Source: Anaerolineae bacterium
Lineage (GTDB): Bacteria; Chloroflexota; Anaerolineae; Anaerolineales; Villigracilaceae
Length of the DNA: 42,810 nt
Reading direction: 5' to 3'
NCBI GenBank assembly: GCA_018645405.1
Contig: JABGOQ010000108.1
Location: forward strand, 1-42,810
Shown: positions 41,818 to 42,810 of the stretch, one piece after another
How the letters are laid out: each line of letters opens with the position of its first letter
Numbering within the stretch: the stretch's first letter is position 1
Program-made: the position numbers and the translations under genes
The notes under the pieces: model-generated
What the model was told of the DNA's origin: nothing
Seen by the model: only the letters and a program-made list of their open reading frames with translations
The model's database searches: none

Positions 41818-42810
41818 CTATGGAGGTGGCGGGTCATGAGGCTGGGTAAATTTTATTAGCCACTCTCCCCCCTCTCCTTTAACAATAGATGCGGGTGTCA
41901 TCAAATGGATCCATGTTCGACCAGGGCGTAGCGCAATAGGGTTCTTATTAATATCTTCAAAATGGATTGGGCGTCTCATTCCATTTTTTTGCTCCCAATC
42001 TCGATTATTTGTTGACCAGTATATTTTTTGCATCAGCCCATCTCTGAAGAGATAGGCAAAGCCGCGTTCACTCATTCGCAGGTCAATATCCAATTGATTG
42101 GAGCGAAAAACATCATGCATAGCTTGAACAACAATTACATTTTCAAAGATTTGCTGTCTTCCTGTCAGGCGGTCAGTAGCAGGGTGAAAGATTCCTGTAT
42201 CATCAGCGTTATCAGTAAAGCGTAAATAGGATTGTGAGACTGGATCATATTCCCAATGGGATTGACTTAACCAATGATAAAAGACAGAAAGATGAGTTGC
42301 CGCTTCGCCCTTGATTTGGGCTTGGTTGCCGTCAAATAAGTTGCCACTGTAATTGGGCTTGATACCACTCCCCTCTGCTAGTTGACGCATTTCCTCAACC
42401 GTCAACAGCGCGCTATTTGGCGTGGATGTGTCTACCCCGTACATGATTTTGCATGGATTCAGTTGCGCGAGAATATCAGCCGCTGCACTGGCAAAAACCA
42501 GACAACTTTGCGAAAACATCTTATTGATATGATCATAAGTCAGTCGCCCCGAGCGGATCGGGCCCACATACGCACCAGGGGGCAGGTACCATGCTGGGGG
42601 CGTGCCGGTAACGACGGGACTTGGGGTGGCAACTGGCGTATCCAGCAGTAGCAAGCCTAAATCCAGGGAGGAATCGGTGGAGGCAATGTTGAAGATTCGC
42701 GTCCGACCGGATTCCAAATCCGCATCACTGTCTTGATCGTCATTTCCAATATCCGGAAAGGTAAATTGATATTTTTCTGTTTTTTCAAATTCGATAAAAT
42801 AACTTTTTTC
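41818..42810 (-). CDS. DUF3048 (YerB-like) protein, truncated by the window edge
   Basis: Partial: the frame stays open through 42810, so the N-terminus lies outside the window. The visible part shows a middle region with GPIRSGRLTYDHINKMFSQS and a C-terminal domain with YDPVSQSYLRF, TDRLTGRQQIFENVIVV and WIHLMTP. This pattern matches DUF3048 proteins such as YerB, usually lipoproteins of unknown function. A short Thr/Pro stretch (PVATPSPVVTGTPP) is inside. A TTG at 42717 is a possible start but the in-frame sequence beyond it looks coding, so I treat the gene as cut. Confidence 0.75.
   Translation of the reverse strand, partial: EKSYFIEFEKTEKYQFTFPDIGNDDQDSDADLESGRTRIFNIASTDSSLDLGLLLLDTPVATPSPVVTGTPPAWYLPPGAYVGPIRSGRLTYDHINKMFSQSCLVFASAAADILAQLNPCKIMYGVDTSTPNSALLTVEEMRQLAEGSGIKPNYSGNLFDGNQAQIKGEAATHLSVFYHWLSQSHWEYDPVSQSYLRFTDNADDTGIFHPATDRLTGRQQIFENVIVVQAMHDVFRSNQLDIDLRMSERGFAYLFRDGLMQKIYWSTNNRDWEQKNGMRRPIHFEDINKNPIALRPGRTWIHLMTPASIVKGEGGEWLIKFTQPHDPPPP

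Noticed and set aside
1-42810. CRISPR arrays, tRNA/rRNA genes, insertion sequences, prophage or toxin-antitoxin genes
   Set aside because: No regularly spaced direct repeats, no cloverleaf or rRNA sequence, and no transposase, integrase or phage protein was recognised by eye. Small RNAs cannot be excluded.

Overview
The window looks like a chromosomal segment of an anaerobic or facultative Chloroflexota bacterium, most likely Anaerolineae-like. The reasons are Thr/Pro-rich lipoproteins with TolB-type propellers, a b6-type cytochrome b/Rieske operon without cytochrome c1, and a bacterial Wood-Ljungdahl carbonyl branch with unusual gene fusions. The taxonomic call is an inference from gene content and protein style; no rRNA gene is present.

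Left part (about 0.4-7 kb, minus strand): one tight operon reads FAD/NAD(P)/Fe-S oxidoreductase, cytochrome b N-half, cytochrome b C-half, Rieske protein, then a membrane-anchored cytochrome cd1 nitrite reductase (NirS) with two extra c-heme domains at its N-terminus. Together they could pass electrons from NAD(P)H or quinol through a b/Rieske complex straight to nitrite. A perfect 19-bp dyad lies upstream and a bidirectional terminator lies downstream. Next come an MFS and a MATE/ANKH-like transporter (+), then recA (-) with a LexA-like box inside its promoter.

Middle part (11.3-21.6 kb): housekeeping and envelope genes. These are an M23 peptidase lipoprotein, two TolB-like lipoproteins, a small beta-rich protein, an RluA-type pseudouridine synthase, a glycerophosphodiester phosphodiesterase, a GMC oxidoreductase, a stand-alone MetF and a DUF166 protein.

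Right-centre (22.3-37.0 kb, plus strand): a Wood-Ljungdahl cluster. In order: HMA-like protein lacking CxxC, CO dehydrogenase (acsA/cooS), an ACS-CFeSP small subunit fusion (AcsB-AcsD, 1216 aa), CFeSP large subunit (acsC), reductive activator (acsV), methyltransferase (acsE), a MetV-MetF fusion, a DUF3786 protein and two CooC-type ATPases. It covers methylene-H4folate to acetyl-CoA, including corrinoid reactivation and nickel insertion. The formyl branch (formate dehydrogenase, Fhs, FolD/FchA) is not in the window.

Right end (37.1-42.8 kb): a GT-C-like membrane protein, a 3-hydroxyacyl-CoA dehydrogenase and thiolase pair, a sensor histidine kinase, and a DUF3048 protein cut by the window edge.

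The gaps between genes carry several families of short dispersed inverted repeats. One is a roughly 250-nt composite structured element present twice, with a partial third copy, all around the acetyl-CoA synthase cluster. The strongest candidates for something undescribed are the AcsB-AcsD fusion, the tri-heme NirS-b/Rieske-oxidoreductase operon and this repeated element.
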